DNA from: Luteolibacter arcticus
GTDB lineage: Bacteria > Verrucomicrobiota > Verrucomicrobiia > Verrucomicrobiales > Akkermansiaceae
DNA: 64,000 nt
NCBI RefSeq assembly: GCF_025950235.1
Contig: NZ_JAPDDT010000002.1
Location: 744,001 to 808,000 of the forward strand
Direction: 5' to 3'
In this document: one piece after another, positions 42,592 to 50,666 of the stretch
Numbering within the stretch: the first letter of the stretch is position 1
Layout of the letters: each line of letters starts with the position of its first letter
The notes under the pieces: model-generated
Databases searched by the model: none
Told to the model about the DNA's origin: nothing
Seen by the model: only the letters and a program-made list of their open reading frames with translations
Position numbers and translations under genes: made by a program

Positions 42592-43872
42592 TCACCCGAT
42601 CACGCACGGCAGCAGCACCGCGTCGCGCATGCCATGGATCTTCTTCTTATCCGCGGGGGCGAGGGTGGCCAGCGCGCCGGCGAGCGAGGTTTTGCCCTGA
42701 TCGTCCGTGAAGTAGTAAGGGCAGAGGCGGACGCGGCCTTTCATGAGATAGACGCTGCCGTCCTCGCGGAACACCGGGTGCTCGATCAGGCGGCCTTCGC
42801 TGAAGGACTGCATGATCCACGGCTGCTGGTCGAAGTCTTCCGTGGCGATGCGGATGCGCTCGGCCCAATCCGCTTGCGATAGATCGTGGCCGACGTGGAC
42901 GCCGCGCGAGCCCCAGGCGGTCTCGTGAAAGCCGCTGATCTTGAGAACGAGGCGGCGCTGCTTCTGGCTGAAGGCGGCAACCTCGTCCCATGAATTCACG
43001 CCGAGCACCGGCAGCGCGGCTTGCGGCGGGAGCGGCGAGGGATCGACCACCCAGCCATGCGGGACAATGTCCCGCACGCGAGACAGGTGGCTGCCGCGGA
43101 GCGCCTGCTCCCAGATGGGCTTCAAGGCCGGCGTCCACAGCAGGGCGAGCCACAGCTTGTCTTCCAAGTGGGGCTTGCAGGGTGGTGTGAGCCGTATTTC
43201 CCCGGCTGCGGATTTTTCCGCGAGGTGGCGCGCTTCGGGGACAGACTCCCAGTCGAACCACTCGAAGAAGCGGTAGAGGGCGCGCTCGTCGGGCTGATAC
43301 TCCTCGGCGGGCTCGACGGTGCGGCCGCCGCCGCTTCCGCGGGCCAGCCATTCGAGTTCGCGGCGATAGTCGGCGGCTTCCTCGGCAATCAGGATCGCGC
43401 CGCCCTCCGGCAGCACCGAGGAAAACCCGGCGAGCATGCCATCCCCCCCGCCGAGCACGTTGAAGCCGGCTTCGGCGTAGGTCCGCGACAGCCACGCGGT
43501 GATGCCGAGGCCGCCGGGCACCGAGTCCAGTTCGGTCAGCGAAAACTTGCCATCGTCCATCAGGATCAGGTCCGGGCGGATGACGCGGGGCAGGGTGTCG
43601 CGGAATTCGGGCTGGCGCTGGAGTTCGGCCATCCAGGCCGGCTTCCCGGTGTCGAGCAGCTCGGCGATCCAGCGCGGCATTTTTCCCGTGGCGCTGCGGC
43701 GGTAAAGGTCGTCGCAGGCGCGTTGGAACTGCGCTAGCGGATGGCCCAGCGACTGGAGGAAACGGCCCTCCGCCTTGGTCAGCTTCAGTGGCTCCGGCGA
43801 GTACTGCCAGTTCCCTTCGAAAAGGCCGCCCTCGGGCAAAGCGGCGCGGATCTGGTCGAGGGTCAGGCTCAT
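42592..43872 (-). CDS. Conserved protein of unknown function, possibly ATP-grasp-like
   Basis: A 426-residue cytoplasmic-looking protein. Recognisable-looking but unassigned blocks are RPDLILMDDGKFSLTELDSV, GFNVLGGGDGMLAGFSSV, VLKISGFHETAWGSRGVHVG and QPWIMQSFSEGRLIEHPVF. The last two resemble the nucleotide-binding end of circularly permuted ATP-grasp enzymes (a lysine strand, a glycine loop and a QxF/E stretch), which is a weak guess. It overlaps ruvA by four bases (ATGA), so it is translated with the Holliday-junction gene. I do not know its function. Confidence 0.6.
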   Translation of the reverse strand: MSLTLDQIRAALPEGGLFEGNWQYSPEPLKLTKAEGRFLQSLGHPLAQFQRACDDLYRRSATGKMPRWIAELLDTGKPAWMAELQRQPEFRDTLPRVIRPDLILMDDGKFSLTELDSVPGGLGITAWLSRTYAEAGFNVLGGGDGMLAGFSSVLPEGGAILIAEEAADYRRELEWLARGSGGGRTVEPAEEYQPDERALYRFFEWFDWESVPEARHLAEKSAAGEIRLTPPCKPHLEDKLWLALLWTPALKPIWEQALRGSHLSRVRDIVPHGWVVDPSPLPPQAALPVLGVNSWDEVAAFSQKQRRLVLKISGFHETAWGSRGVHVGHDLSQADWAERIRIATEDFDQQPWIMQSFSEGRLIEHPVFREDGSVYLMKGRVRLCPYYFTDDQGKTSLAGALATLAPADKKKIHGMRDAVLLPCVIG

Positions 43873-44462
43873 TGCATCGACCGCAGCGCACCGCGGATCA
43901 TTTCTTCGACCGAGGCGCCGGGGAGCACGTCGAGCACCTGGCGGATCGCCTTGCGGGACTCGACCTGCTTGTAACCGAGCGCCATCAGCGCCAACTCGGC
44001 ATCGGCGGTGGCCGGGGCCATCTGGCCGCTGGCGACCTCCTGCCAGGTATCGGCCACGCCGACCTTGTCCTTGAGTTCCAGCACGATCCGCTCGGCGGTT
44101 TTTTTCCCGAGGCCCTTGATCTTCGAAAGTTCGGCGGTGTCGCCATTGGCCACGCAGGCCTTGAAGCGGCCGGCGGGCATGCCGCTGAGGATGGCCATGG
44201 CGATCGCCGGGCCGATCCCGCTGACGCGGTCGATCAGCAGCAGGAACAGGTCCCGCTCCTCCTCCGTGGCGAAGCCGTAGAGGGTGTGGGCCGTTTCGCG
44301 GATGTGCAGGTGAGTCCGCAGATCGACCGGCGAACCCTCCGAAGGGTGCAGCCGGTCGAAGGTCGAGAGCGGCACGTGGACCTCGTAGCCCACGCCATTC
44401 ACATCCACCACCAAGCGGTTGGGATAGGCTTCCAGCACCTTGCCACGCAGCCGTGCGATCAT
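43869..44462 (-). CDS. ruvA: Holliday junction DNA helicase subunit RuvA
   Basis: A 197-residue RuvA, which tetramerises on four-way junctions and recruits RuvB for branch migration. It has the N-terminal OB fold (MIARLRGKVLEAYPNRLVVDVNGVGYEVHV), tandem helix-hairpin-helix motifs (RVSGIGPAIAMAILSG and IKGLGKKTAERIVLELKDKV), and the C-terminal RuvB-binding domain (ADAELALMALGYKQVESRKAIRQV). Length is normal. ruvB and ruvC are not next to it; the partner in the operon is the unknown gene downstream. Start 44462 is the family start. Confidence 0.97.
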   Translation of the reverse strand: MIARLRGKVLEAYPNRLVVDVNGVGYEVHVPLSTFDRLHPSEGSPVDLRTHLHIRETAHTLYGFATEEERDLFLLLIDRVSGIGPAIAMAILSGMPAGRFKACVANGDTAELSKIKGLGKKTAERIVLELKDKVGVADTWQEVASGQMAPATADAELALMALGYKQVESRKAIRQVLDVLPGASVEEMIRGALRSMQ

Positions 44463-44525
44463 CGTGGGTGGAGCTTGGAGAGGGTTCGCGAACTGCCAAG
44501 GGCGAAGTTCCGGCATGACTTCCGG

Positions 44526-44551
44526 CGGGGAAAATGGGCGGATTTTCCCCG
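44526..44551. repeat. Inverted repeat in the ruvA/secG divergent region
   Basis: CGGGGAAAAT and ATTTTCCCCG flank a 6-base centre. It sits between the divergent ruvA and secG starts and could be an operator or a cruciform-forming site. Confidence 0.45.
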
Positions 44552-44563
44552 TGAAAACCCGGC

Positions 44564-44591
44564 TTTACACGGGGGACGCCGCTCCTATAGT
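44564..44591 (+). promoter_or_regulatory. Candidate sigma-70-type promoter of secG
   Basis: TTTACA (44564-44569) and TATAGT (44586-44591) are 16 bases apart, a near-consensus pair. The implied start site is only a few bases before ATG 44601, so the message would be almost leaderless, matching the lack of a Shine-Dalgarno sequence. Confidence 0.45.
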
Positions 44592-44600
44592 GCGCGCCCC

Positions 44601-45152
44601 ATGACCGTTTTGGCCACCCTTCTCGACATCAGCATCAATCTGCTGCTGTTCGTCTTCGTCGTCGTCTGCCTCTTGATGAGCATGATCATCCTGATGCAGC
44701 GCCCGAAGAATGAAGGCCTCGGAGCGGCGTTCGGTTCGAACACGACCGACCAGCTTTTCGGTGCCCGCACCACCAATGTCCTGCAGAAGGCCACGGTCTA
44801 TCTTTCCAGCCTGTTTTTCGTGATCACGCTCACGCTGGCCGTGCTGATGACGAAGCGCAACGGCAGCCAACTGAGCCTTCAGGCCGCGGTGGTGCCGCCG
44901 GCAGAAGAGAAGGTTGAAGAAAAGCCGGCCTCGATCGCCGAAGAGGCGGGCGAAAAGGCGCTGGAGCCCGAAGCCGTGACGCCGCCGGTACAAGTGCCGG
45001 CCGAGACTCCGGCGACCACGCCGGCTGAGACGACTCCGGAACCCAAGCCCGAGGATGCCCCCAAGCCGGAAACCACCCCGGCTGAGGAAACCACGCCGCC
45101 TGCCGAAGAGACCAAGCCAGCGGAGGAAACGAAACCCGCTGAGGAGCCCTGA
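44601..45152 (+). CDS. secG: Preprotein translocase subunit SecG with long acidic tail
   Basis: A 183-residue protein. The first ~80 residues are SecG: two membrane helices (INLLLFVFVVVCLLMSMIIL and VYLSSLFFVITLTLAVLM) flanking MQRPKNEGLGAAFGSNTTDQLFGARTT, the conserved loop. SecG joins SecYE and assists protein export. The remaining ~100 residues are a Pro/Glu/Thr/Lys-rich low-complexity tail (AEETTPPAEETKPAEETKPAEEP), much longer than in model SecG proteins. A Rho-independent terminator follows. Confidence 0.94.
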   Translation: MTVLATLLDISINLLLFVFVVVCLLMSMIILMQRPKNEGLGAAFGSNTTDQLFGARTTNVLQKATVYLSSLFFVITLTLAVLMTKRNGSQLSLQAAVVPPAEEKVEEKPASIAEEAGEKALEPEAVTPPVQVPAETPATTPAETTPEPKPEDAPKPETTPAEETTPPAEETKPAEETKPAEEP

Positions 45153-45177
45153 GGGGCCCTGGTGCTACTTTCAAGCG

Positions 45178-45210
45178 AGGCGCGTGGCGAAAATGCCCCG
45201 CGCCTTTTTC
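45178..45210 (+). terminator. Rho-independent terminator of secG
   Basis: The stem AGGCGCG/CGCGCCT with inner GGC/GCC pairs is followed by TTTTT, 25 bases after the secG stop. Confidence 0.85.
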
Positions 45211-45267
45211 TTTGGCGGGGGATTCCCCTTGGCCACCGGCACGGCCCGCGCTTGATTCGCCCGCAGC

Positions 45268-46458
45268 ATGACTCCTGATGCCGAGCTTCCCGTCTGGGCG
45301 CGCGAAGACGCCTTCCCGGAAGCCGGCCCCGGTTGGGGCTGGGTGGACCGCAAGGGCCGCCGGGTGGCGGTCGAGGGCTTCGAGGAACTCTCCCAAGCCA
45401 TCGTCGAGGACGCCGGTGCGAGGGTCGATCTGGTGTGGACGCCGGACGCCCGCGGCTGGGTGCTGCCCGAGGAAATCCCGGCGCTCCATCCCGCGCTACG
45501 CGAAGCCCGCCTCCGCTGGGCCAGATGGGAGATCGGGGAGGGAAAGCGGCAGATGGGGATTTTCGCCGCGGCATTCGCCGTGGTGATGGGGTTTCATTGG
45601 TATCGCGGCGAGGGCATGTTCTCCAGCGGCACGCTCGGGCTGGCGCTGTTGCTGTTCTTCATCTTCGGCTTCCTGCCGTGGTATCAGGGACACAAGCGGC
45701 TGCGGAAGGCGCGGAAATGGGCGGCCGGGGAGATGGCGGAGGATGCGCCGGTGCTGCGCTTCGAAACGTGGCTGTCCATCCAGCCGGCACCCGTGACCCG
45801 GCTCCTGCTGGGGCTGATGGTGCTGGTGGGCTTGGTGCAGATCTACGTCGAGTGGAGTTCCAAGATGCCTTCCCAGCTCGGAATGGTCAGCGTGGATCGG
45901 GCGGCTTTGACCAAGCTCTCCGGGCGGCCGGGCGACTGGTGGCGATTGCTCACCGGGCCCTTCCTCCACGGCCACTGGTTGCACTGGCTGATGAATGCCT
46001 CGGCGCTGGCTTACCTCGGCAAGCGGGTCGAGGTGTTTGCCCGGTGGCCGCACGTGGCGCTCGCGTTCCTGATCTCGATGTGGATCGGCGGCGAGGCGTC
46101 GGCCCGCTTCATGACCAAGGCTTCGGTCGGCATTTCGGGCGGGCTCATGGGCTTGCTCGGCTTCCTGCTCGTCTTCGAGTCGATGCACCGCTTGCTGGTG
46201 CCGGAAAGCGCGCGTCGGCGTTTGCTCGCGGGCATCGTGATGACCGCCGTGCTCGGCTATGCGTTCCGCCACTTCATCGACAATGCCGCCCACGCTGGCG
46301 GCCTCGTGGCTGGCATGATTTACGCCGCGATGGTGTTTCCGAAATCCTCGTCGCCCCATCGTCCTCGGACGACCTCCGCCGATCTCATCTTCGGCGGCGC
46401 GGCGGTCGGGCTGCTGGTGGCCTCGGCGCTGCTGGCGTGCATGAAGATGCTGGGATAA
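45268..46458 (+). CDS. Rhomboid-family intramembrane serine protease
   Basis: A 396-residue polytopic membrane protein. The N-terminal ~190 residues contain a soluble region and two helices (MGIFAAAFAVVMGFHWY, TLGLALLLFFIFGFLPWY). The rhomboid core has HGHWLHWLMNASALAYLG (HxxxN), GISGGLMGLLGFLLV with the nucleophile Ser in GxSG (about 289), and DNAAHAGGLVAG with the catalytic His (about 341). It cleaves transmembrane substrates inside the bilayer; the substrate is unknown. It is convergent with the antitoxin-like gene, separated by one base. Confidence 0.93.
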   Translation: MTPDAELPVWAREDAFPEAGPGWGWVDRKGRRVAVEGFEELSQAIVEDAGARVDLVWTPDARGWVLPEEIPALHPALREARLRWARWEIGEGKRQMGIFAAAFAVVMGFHWYRGEGMFSSGTLGLALLLFFIFGFLPWYQGHKRLRKARKWAAGEMAEDAPVLRFETWLSIQPAPVTRLLLGLMVLVGLVQIYVEWSSKMPSQLGMVSVDRAALTKLSGRPGDWWRLLTGPFLHGHWLHWLMNASALAYLGKRVEVFARWPHVALAFLISMWIGGEASARFMTKASVGISGGLMGLLGFLLVFESMHRLLVPESARRRLLAGIVMTAVLGYAFRHFIDNAAHAGGLVAGMIYAAMVFPKSSSPHRPRTTSADLIFGGAAVGLLVASALLACMKMLG

Positions 46459-46459
46459 T

Positions 46460-46687
46460 TCAGGGCCTCATCTCTTGCACTTCTGTCGAGCGCGCCTTCA
46501 CCTGATCCCATGAAAGACCGGACTCGGGGTTCGCCCGGAACTTGCTTCGCCGCGCGATGAGTTCGTTCCGTTTCTCCTCACCGACCTCTTCAAGGGGCTC
46601 GTCGGCGAGGCTGTCCCAAAGGTCTTCGACCAATTCGATGCGCTCGGCCCGGCTCAGTTTGAAGAGTTCGGCGTAGTCCATCTTCAT
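46460..46687 (-). CDS. Orphan addiction-module antitoxin (PF09720-like)
   Basis: A 75-residue protein of the 'putative addiction module component' family: LFKLSRAERIELVEDLWDSLADEP is the family signature. Partners are normally RelE-type toxins immediately downstream, but here the downstream sequence is the convergent rhomboid gene. An alternative start is 46681. It is presumably an orphan or a relic. Confidence 0.75.
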   Translation of the reverse strand: MKMDYAELFKLSRAERIELVEDLWDSLADEPLEEVGEEKRNELIARRSKFRANPESGLSWDQVKARSTEVQEMRP

Positions 46688-46739
46688 GTCTCTTTCATAC
46701 CGGCGGAACATGTTCCGCGCAACCATCGACAGCGAGCGT

Positions 46740-47663
46740 TCAGGACGCCGATCCGTAGCGGATCTCGCGCACCATCCGCAGCGCGCCTTCCATCGTGCGG
46801 GCGGCATTCGCCACCCACTCCTCGCCGAACTCGCCGAAGCCGAGCGGCTTGGCGGCGGCGCACAGCAGCGCGGCCAGCACGAGTTGATTGGCCAGGTAGA
46901 TGATCACCAGCGAGAGGAAGGTGCCGTTTTCCCGCAGGTCCGGCTGGTCGCGCGGGATCATCCACAGCGTCCAAAGCAGGTGGAAGGCCCAGAAGAAACC
47001 GACCCAGCCGAAGAGGATCTTATCCGTCACCGGGGGCAGCTCGAACGCCAAGCCTAACAGCAGGTGCAGCACCACGCCAAGCGCGGCCCACAGCGGCACG
47101 AAGTAGGGCGACAGCGCGATGAAGATGTTCGACTTGTTCGTCGTGACGTAGCCGCCGTCGAGGCTGACGCCCCAGTCGCTGACCCGGCCGCGGAAGGCCC
47201 AGATCGAGAGGATGTGGGTCAGCTCGTGGCCCAGCACGTAGAGGTAGAGGAAGAACGACCGCAGCAGGCCGCTGAAGAACCACCCGGTCATCAGCAGCAC
47301 GCCGATGGCGAAGTACCAGAACGCCGGCATTTCCCAGAATTCGCGCTTCTGGGCAGCGTCGCTGAACTGCATGAAGAAGGTCCACGAGGTGATCCAGCAC
47401 AGCGGCAGCAGCAGCAGCCCCATCAGCCAGCGGAACATCCGTATAACGAGCCCGGCGGGTGGGTCCTCGTAGCCGAAGACCGCCGTGCCCGCGATCGACG
47501 CGCGGACGTGCTTCAGGTCGCGCTGGCCGAGCCGGCGGTTGATCCGCTCATGGGCCCGCGCGTTCGCCTTGGCCAGGATTTCGGAAAACGACTGGCGGCG
47601 CTTGCGACGGGCATTTCCCGTCGTTGAGCCTAGCCGGATCTGCTTCTTGGGGGTCCTCGCCAT
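46740..47663 (-). CDS. Membrane metalloprotease-like protein, M50-like HELTH motif
   Basis: A 307-residue protein with about six membrane helices. After a basic N-terminus (PKKQIRLGSTTGNARRKRR) come WLMGLLLLPLCWITSWTFF and YLYVLGHELTHILSIWAFRG, with HELTH (about residue 147) matching the HExxH zinc site of site-2-protease-like families. The family's second motif (NPDG or similar) is not obvious; NKSNIFIALSPYFVPLW may be its counterpart. It could be an intramembrane protease or a zinc-binding membrane protein. Confidence 0.7.
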   Translation of the reverse strand: MARTPKKQIRLGSTTGNARRKRRQSFSEILAKANARAHERINRRLGQRDLKHVRASIAGTAVFGYEDPPAGLVIRMFRWLMGLLLLPLCWITSWTFFMQFSDAAQKREFWEMPAFWYFAIGVLLMTGWFFSGLLRSFFLYLYVLGHELTHILSIWAFRGRVSDWGVSLDGGYVTTNKSNIFIALSPYFVPLWAALGVVLHLLLGLAFELPPVTDKILFGWVGFFWAFHLLWTLWMIPRDQPDLRENGTFLSLVIIYLANQLVLAALLCAAAKPLGFGEFGEEWVANAARTMEGALRMVREIRYGSAS

Positions 47664-47717
47664 GCGCGCGGACCTGATTACTTCGGGAAACTTAAGGAAT
47701 CAAGATCGAATAGGTGT

Positions 47718-48731
47718 TCAAACGATCTTGAGGCGCGCCAGGTCCTGGGTGTCCACGAGGCCGACCGCGCGGCCTTCCGCATCGAGCACCACCACGTCGT
47801 CCACGCGATGCGAGCCGATCGTTTGCACCGCCTCGACCGCCAGTGAATCGGCGTCCACGCTGATCGGCTTGCGGGTCATGAACTCCGCCACCGGCCGGTC
47901 GCCGACGTGCGGGTCGGCTTGATAGCAGCGGGCGAAATCGCCGTGGGTGAAGATGCCGCCCAGCTTGCCATCTGCGGCCGTGACGACACACGCACCGGAT
48001 CGGGCCTTGGTCATCGCGACCAGTGCCTCGCGGACCGTGGAACCGTCGGCGACTTGGGCGAGCTGCTCCCCGGCGCGCATGATGTCGGAGACGCGGGTCA
48101 ACAAAGCGCGGCCGAGCGCCCCGCCGGGATGGTAGCGCGCGAATTGCTTCTCGGTGAAGCCGCGCGCCTCGAGCAGGACCATCGCCAGCGCGTCACCCAT
48201 CACCAGCATGGCGGTGGAGGAGGAGGTCGGCGCGAGATTCATCGGGCAAGCCTCGCGGTCCACGGAGGTATCGAGCACCACGTCGCTGTGCTCGCCGAGG
48301 GTCGAGGCCGGCTTGCCGGTGAGGGCGATGACTTGGACGCCGAAGCGCTTCACGTGCGGCAGTAGGTCAAGCAGCTCGGCGGTCTCGCCGGAGTAGGAGA
48401 GCATCAGCACCGCATCGCCATCGGAAAGGATGCCGAGGTCGCCGTGGAGGGCATTTTGGGAATTGAGCACCACGGCGGTCGCGCCGGTGGAGTTCAGCGT
48501 GGCGGCGATCTTGTGGCCGATGTTCCCGGACTTCCCGATGCCGACGACGACGATCTTGCCGCGGCGGTCGAGGGTGTCCTTGAGCATTTCCACGGCGCGG
48601 GTGAAGCCGCCGTCGAGCCGCGCCGCCATCCCTTGCAGCGCAACGGTCTCGATCTCGATGACTTGCCGTGCCTTCGCCAGAAACTCCATGCGCAGAGCAT
48701 GGACGGCCCCGTCCCGGTTCGGGAACGACAA
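47718..48731 (-). CDS. kdsD: Arabinose-5-phosphate isomerase, KdsD/KpsF type
   Basis: A 337-residue enzyme that converts ribulose-5-phosphate to arabinose-5-phosphate for Kdo, a core sugar of lipopolysaccharide. It has a SIS domain (VVVGIGKSGNIGHKIAATLNSTG, ALHGDLGILSDGDAVLMLSYSG, ACPMNLAPTSSSTAMLVMGDAL, RYHPGGALGR) and two CBS domains (about 210-337, including ITHG-like IFTHGDFARCY). An internal start at 48689 (MEFLAKARQVIEIE) is also possible. This points to an LPS-bearing diderm. Confidence 0.95.
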   Translation of the reverse strand: MSFPNRDGAVHALRMEFLAKARQVIEIETVALQGMAARLDGGFTRAVEMLKDTLDRRGKIVVVGIGKSGNIGHKIAATLNSTGATAVVLNSQNALHGDLGILSDGDAVLMLSYSGETAELLDLLPHVKRFGVQVIALTGKPASTLGEHSDVVLDTSVDREACPMNLAPTSSSTAMLVMGDALAMVLLEARGFTEKQFARYHPGGALGRALLTRVSDIMRAGEQLAQVADGSTVREALVAMTKARSGACVVTAADGKLGGIFTHGDFARCYQADPHVGDRPVAEFMTRKPISVDADSLAVEAVQTIGSHRVDDVVVLDAEGRAVGLVDTQDLARLKIV

Positions 48732-48796
48732 ATTCCCGGCAATGCAAACCCGGGAATGGCAGGGGAGCGTGACGGCGGGGATCCTGCAAGCGGTTG

Positions 48797-49285
48797 TCAG
48801 ATGTCATTCTGGCTGCGCGTTTCGACGAGGTCGGCCCTTCGGATGGCGCTAGCAAGAAGCGGTGCCGAAATCAGAACGGCGGTGACAAAGCAGAACGTGA
48901 TGTCCGCGACAAAGGTCGGGTGCCGATCCGTTCTAAGGCCGTTCGCCGTGGCAGAGAGCGCCAGCACGATGCCGATGAATCCGTGGAACGGTCCGAGAAG
49001 GCGCACCAGACCTTCGAAAGTTGCAGGTTTGATACAGGCCAATGCCGAGGCAATCCCGATGCAACCGAACGACGCGGAGGCCATCTTCAGCCAGTAATCA
49101 AGGAGCGGCTGGTAGCTGATGCGATCCGCTCCCATCAGGTAGAGCTGATACGAAGCGGAGTCCCATGAAGAGAAGGTGAACATGAACGAGATTCCCCATC
49201 CGATGCTGCTGAGCAACAGCCCTAGGCGGAGGACGCGCAACCATCCCGATGATTCCGGGATCAGACTTTTTCTTTGCCGGACCAT
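48797..49285 (-). CDS. Four-helix membrane protein of unknown function
   Basis: A 162-residue protein with four hydrophobic segments (VLRLGLLLSSIGWGISFMF, LKMASASFGCIGIASALACI, LLGPFHGFIGIVLALSATA and FVADITFCFVTAVLISAPL). I recognise no family. It is separated from kdsD by 65 bases and transcribed in the same direction, so it could belong to the same unit. Confidence 0.6.
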   Translation of the reverse strand: MVRQRKSLIPESSGWLRVLRLGLLLSSIGWGISFMFTFSSWDSASYQLYLMGADRISYQPLLDYWLKMASASFGCIGIASALACIKPATFEGLVRLLGPFHGFIGIVLALSATANGLRTDRHPTFVADITFCFVTAVLISAPLLASAIRRADLVETRSQNDI

Positions 49286-49352
49286 CGTATGACTCTCTCC
49301 ACTGCCGAAACACGGTGACGGCCGCCAAGTTGCGTCAGCCGGACCTCTTGAT

Positions 49353-49574
49353 TCACGCCGTCCGGCGGCTGCGAATGCCGCTCCAGAATTCCGATTCGCT
49401 CAAGGCGGTCGTTTCGCCGCTTTCAAGCCCGTCGTCGCGACGGGTGGCTTCTTCCAAGAGATCATCCGCTGTCACCGCAGGTCCCACGCTTCGGAGCAAT
49501 TCACCGGCGAGCTTGAACCGGGAACGCAGCGGCAATTTCAGCGCAAGCGCTTGGATTTCGGAAGCCGAAGGCAT
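49353..49574 (-). CDS. Second orphan addiction-module antitoxin (PF09720-like)
   Basis: A 73-residue protein, MPSASEIQALALKLPLRSRFKLAGELLRSVGPAV, matching the same antitoxin family as the gene at 46460 but clearly diverged. No toxin-like frame follows on its strand; 68 bases on lies the start of the membrane protein. Together with the decayed vapBC-like locus this is the third partnerless antitoxin in 18 kb. Confidence 0.65.
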   Translation of the reverse strand: MPSASEIQALALKLPLRSRFKLAGELLRSVGPAVTADDLLEEATRRDDGLESGETTALSESEFWSGIRSRRTA

Positions 49575-49646
49575 CGCGGTTAGGATATCGGATGAAGGCT
49601 CTCCCGAAAGGCAAAACTCCGGTTGGCTTGCGGCGACGTTTCAGCG

Positions 49647-50666
49647 TCAGGGCTGCTCTTTCACGTCCAGTGAGAGGTCGTCGAGGTAGAACACCGAGTC
49701 CTTCTCCCCGCGCGAGTCGATGGAGAGGGTCAGTTCGCGGTCCTTGAGGTTGAGGACAGGAGGCCGCTGTTCAACCATTACGTCGCTGGGCATGCGCTCG
49801 AGATTTTCGCCGAGGTCGAACTCGATGCGGAGCGCCTGCCAGCCGGGCTCCGTGGAAAGCTGGAGCTGTTGGTTCGCGGCTTCGTACTGGATCATCGCGG
49901 GACGTCCGCTGGCGACCACGCGGAGGGCGGAGCGGAGGACTGGCAGCGCGGTGCTTTCGGCGTAGGTCCAGCCGGTCAGCACGTAGCGGGCACCCGGTTG
50001 GGCAGTGATGGGATTGCCATTTTTATCCCGCAGTCGCTGGGTGAGATAGGCTCCTCTCTTCATCCGCGCGACGTTCCGGCCGGATCTGGCGTAGATCCTT
50101 CCTTCGGTGACGCGGGCAACTTCGCAAAGGTCGACGTCCTGCGTGGTGAAATAGTCCTGCCAGTCGATGAGCGCGGAGGTGCTGCCCGTGGGATTCAGCG
50201 AGAGGTCGGTGGTTTCGAAGCCGGGATTTCTCAGGACCGGTGCGTCCACGGGATGAAGGAATCCCGGGAGCAGGACTGCCGCGGCGACCGCGATGGCAAG
50301 CGCGCAAACCCCGCCGACGACCGCGAAAATGCGGCGGCGTTGCTTGGGGTCGGGGCGGTCCAAGCGGCTCCGCGGTCCGACGCGGAGTTCCTGGCTGCGC
50401 TGGATTTCCATCGCGGGCCGGCCGTCCCGCCGGGCCAGGACCACTCGGCGGGTTTCGAGCCATTCGAGTTCGCTGGGTTCGAGGGCCTCCTTCAGGTCCG
50501 CGTCGAAGAGGAGTCGCTGGGCAAAGCGGTCGCGGGCGGAGGGATCTTCGCGAAGCAACTCCTCCAGGCGCTGGTGTCCCGCCTCATCGAGACGTTGGTC
50601 GAGGAATCTGGCGAAGAGCTCGGTGAGCTCGTCGGCATCGGGAGGATGGACGGGCAGTTCGCTCAT
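49647..50666 (-). CDS. Membrane anti-sigma-like protein with extracytoplasmic beta-sandwich
   Basis: A 339-residue protein encoded with an ECF sigma factor (four-base overlap). The N-terminal ~90 residues (ELTELFARFLDQRLDEAGHQRLEELLREDPSARDRF) are the helical sigma-binding type seen in FecR-like partners. A transmembrane helix lies near 120-145 (FAVVGGVCALAIAVAAAVLLPGFL). The outer part starts VLRNPGFETTDL and ends SVFYLDDLSLDV, typical of galactose-binding-like or CBM4/9-like beta-sandwiches. In related verrucomicrobial systems the outer part is FecR plus LamG, so this one differs. A carbohydrate or envelope ligand as signal is inference. Confidence 0.78.
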   Translation of the reverse strand: MSELPVHPPDADELTELFARFLDQRLDEAGHQRLEELLREDPSARDRFAQRLLFDADLKEALEPSELEWLETRRVVLARRDGRPAMEIQRSQELRVGPRSRLDRPDPKQRRRIFAVVGGVCALAIAVAAAVLLPGFLHPVDAPVLRNPGFETTDLSLNPTGSTSALIDWQDYFTTQDVDLCEVARVTEGRIYARSGRNVARMKRGAYLTQRLRDKNGNPITAQPGARYVLTGWTYAESTALPVLRSALRVVASGRPAMIQYEAANQQLQLSTEPGWQALRIEFDLGENLERMPSDVMVEQRPPVLNLKDRELTLSIDSRGEKDSVFYLDDLSLDVKEQP

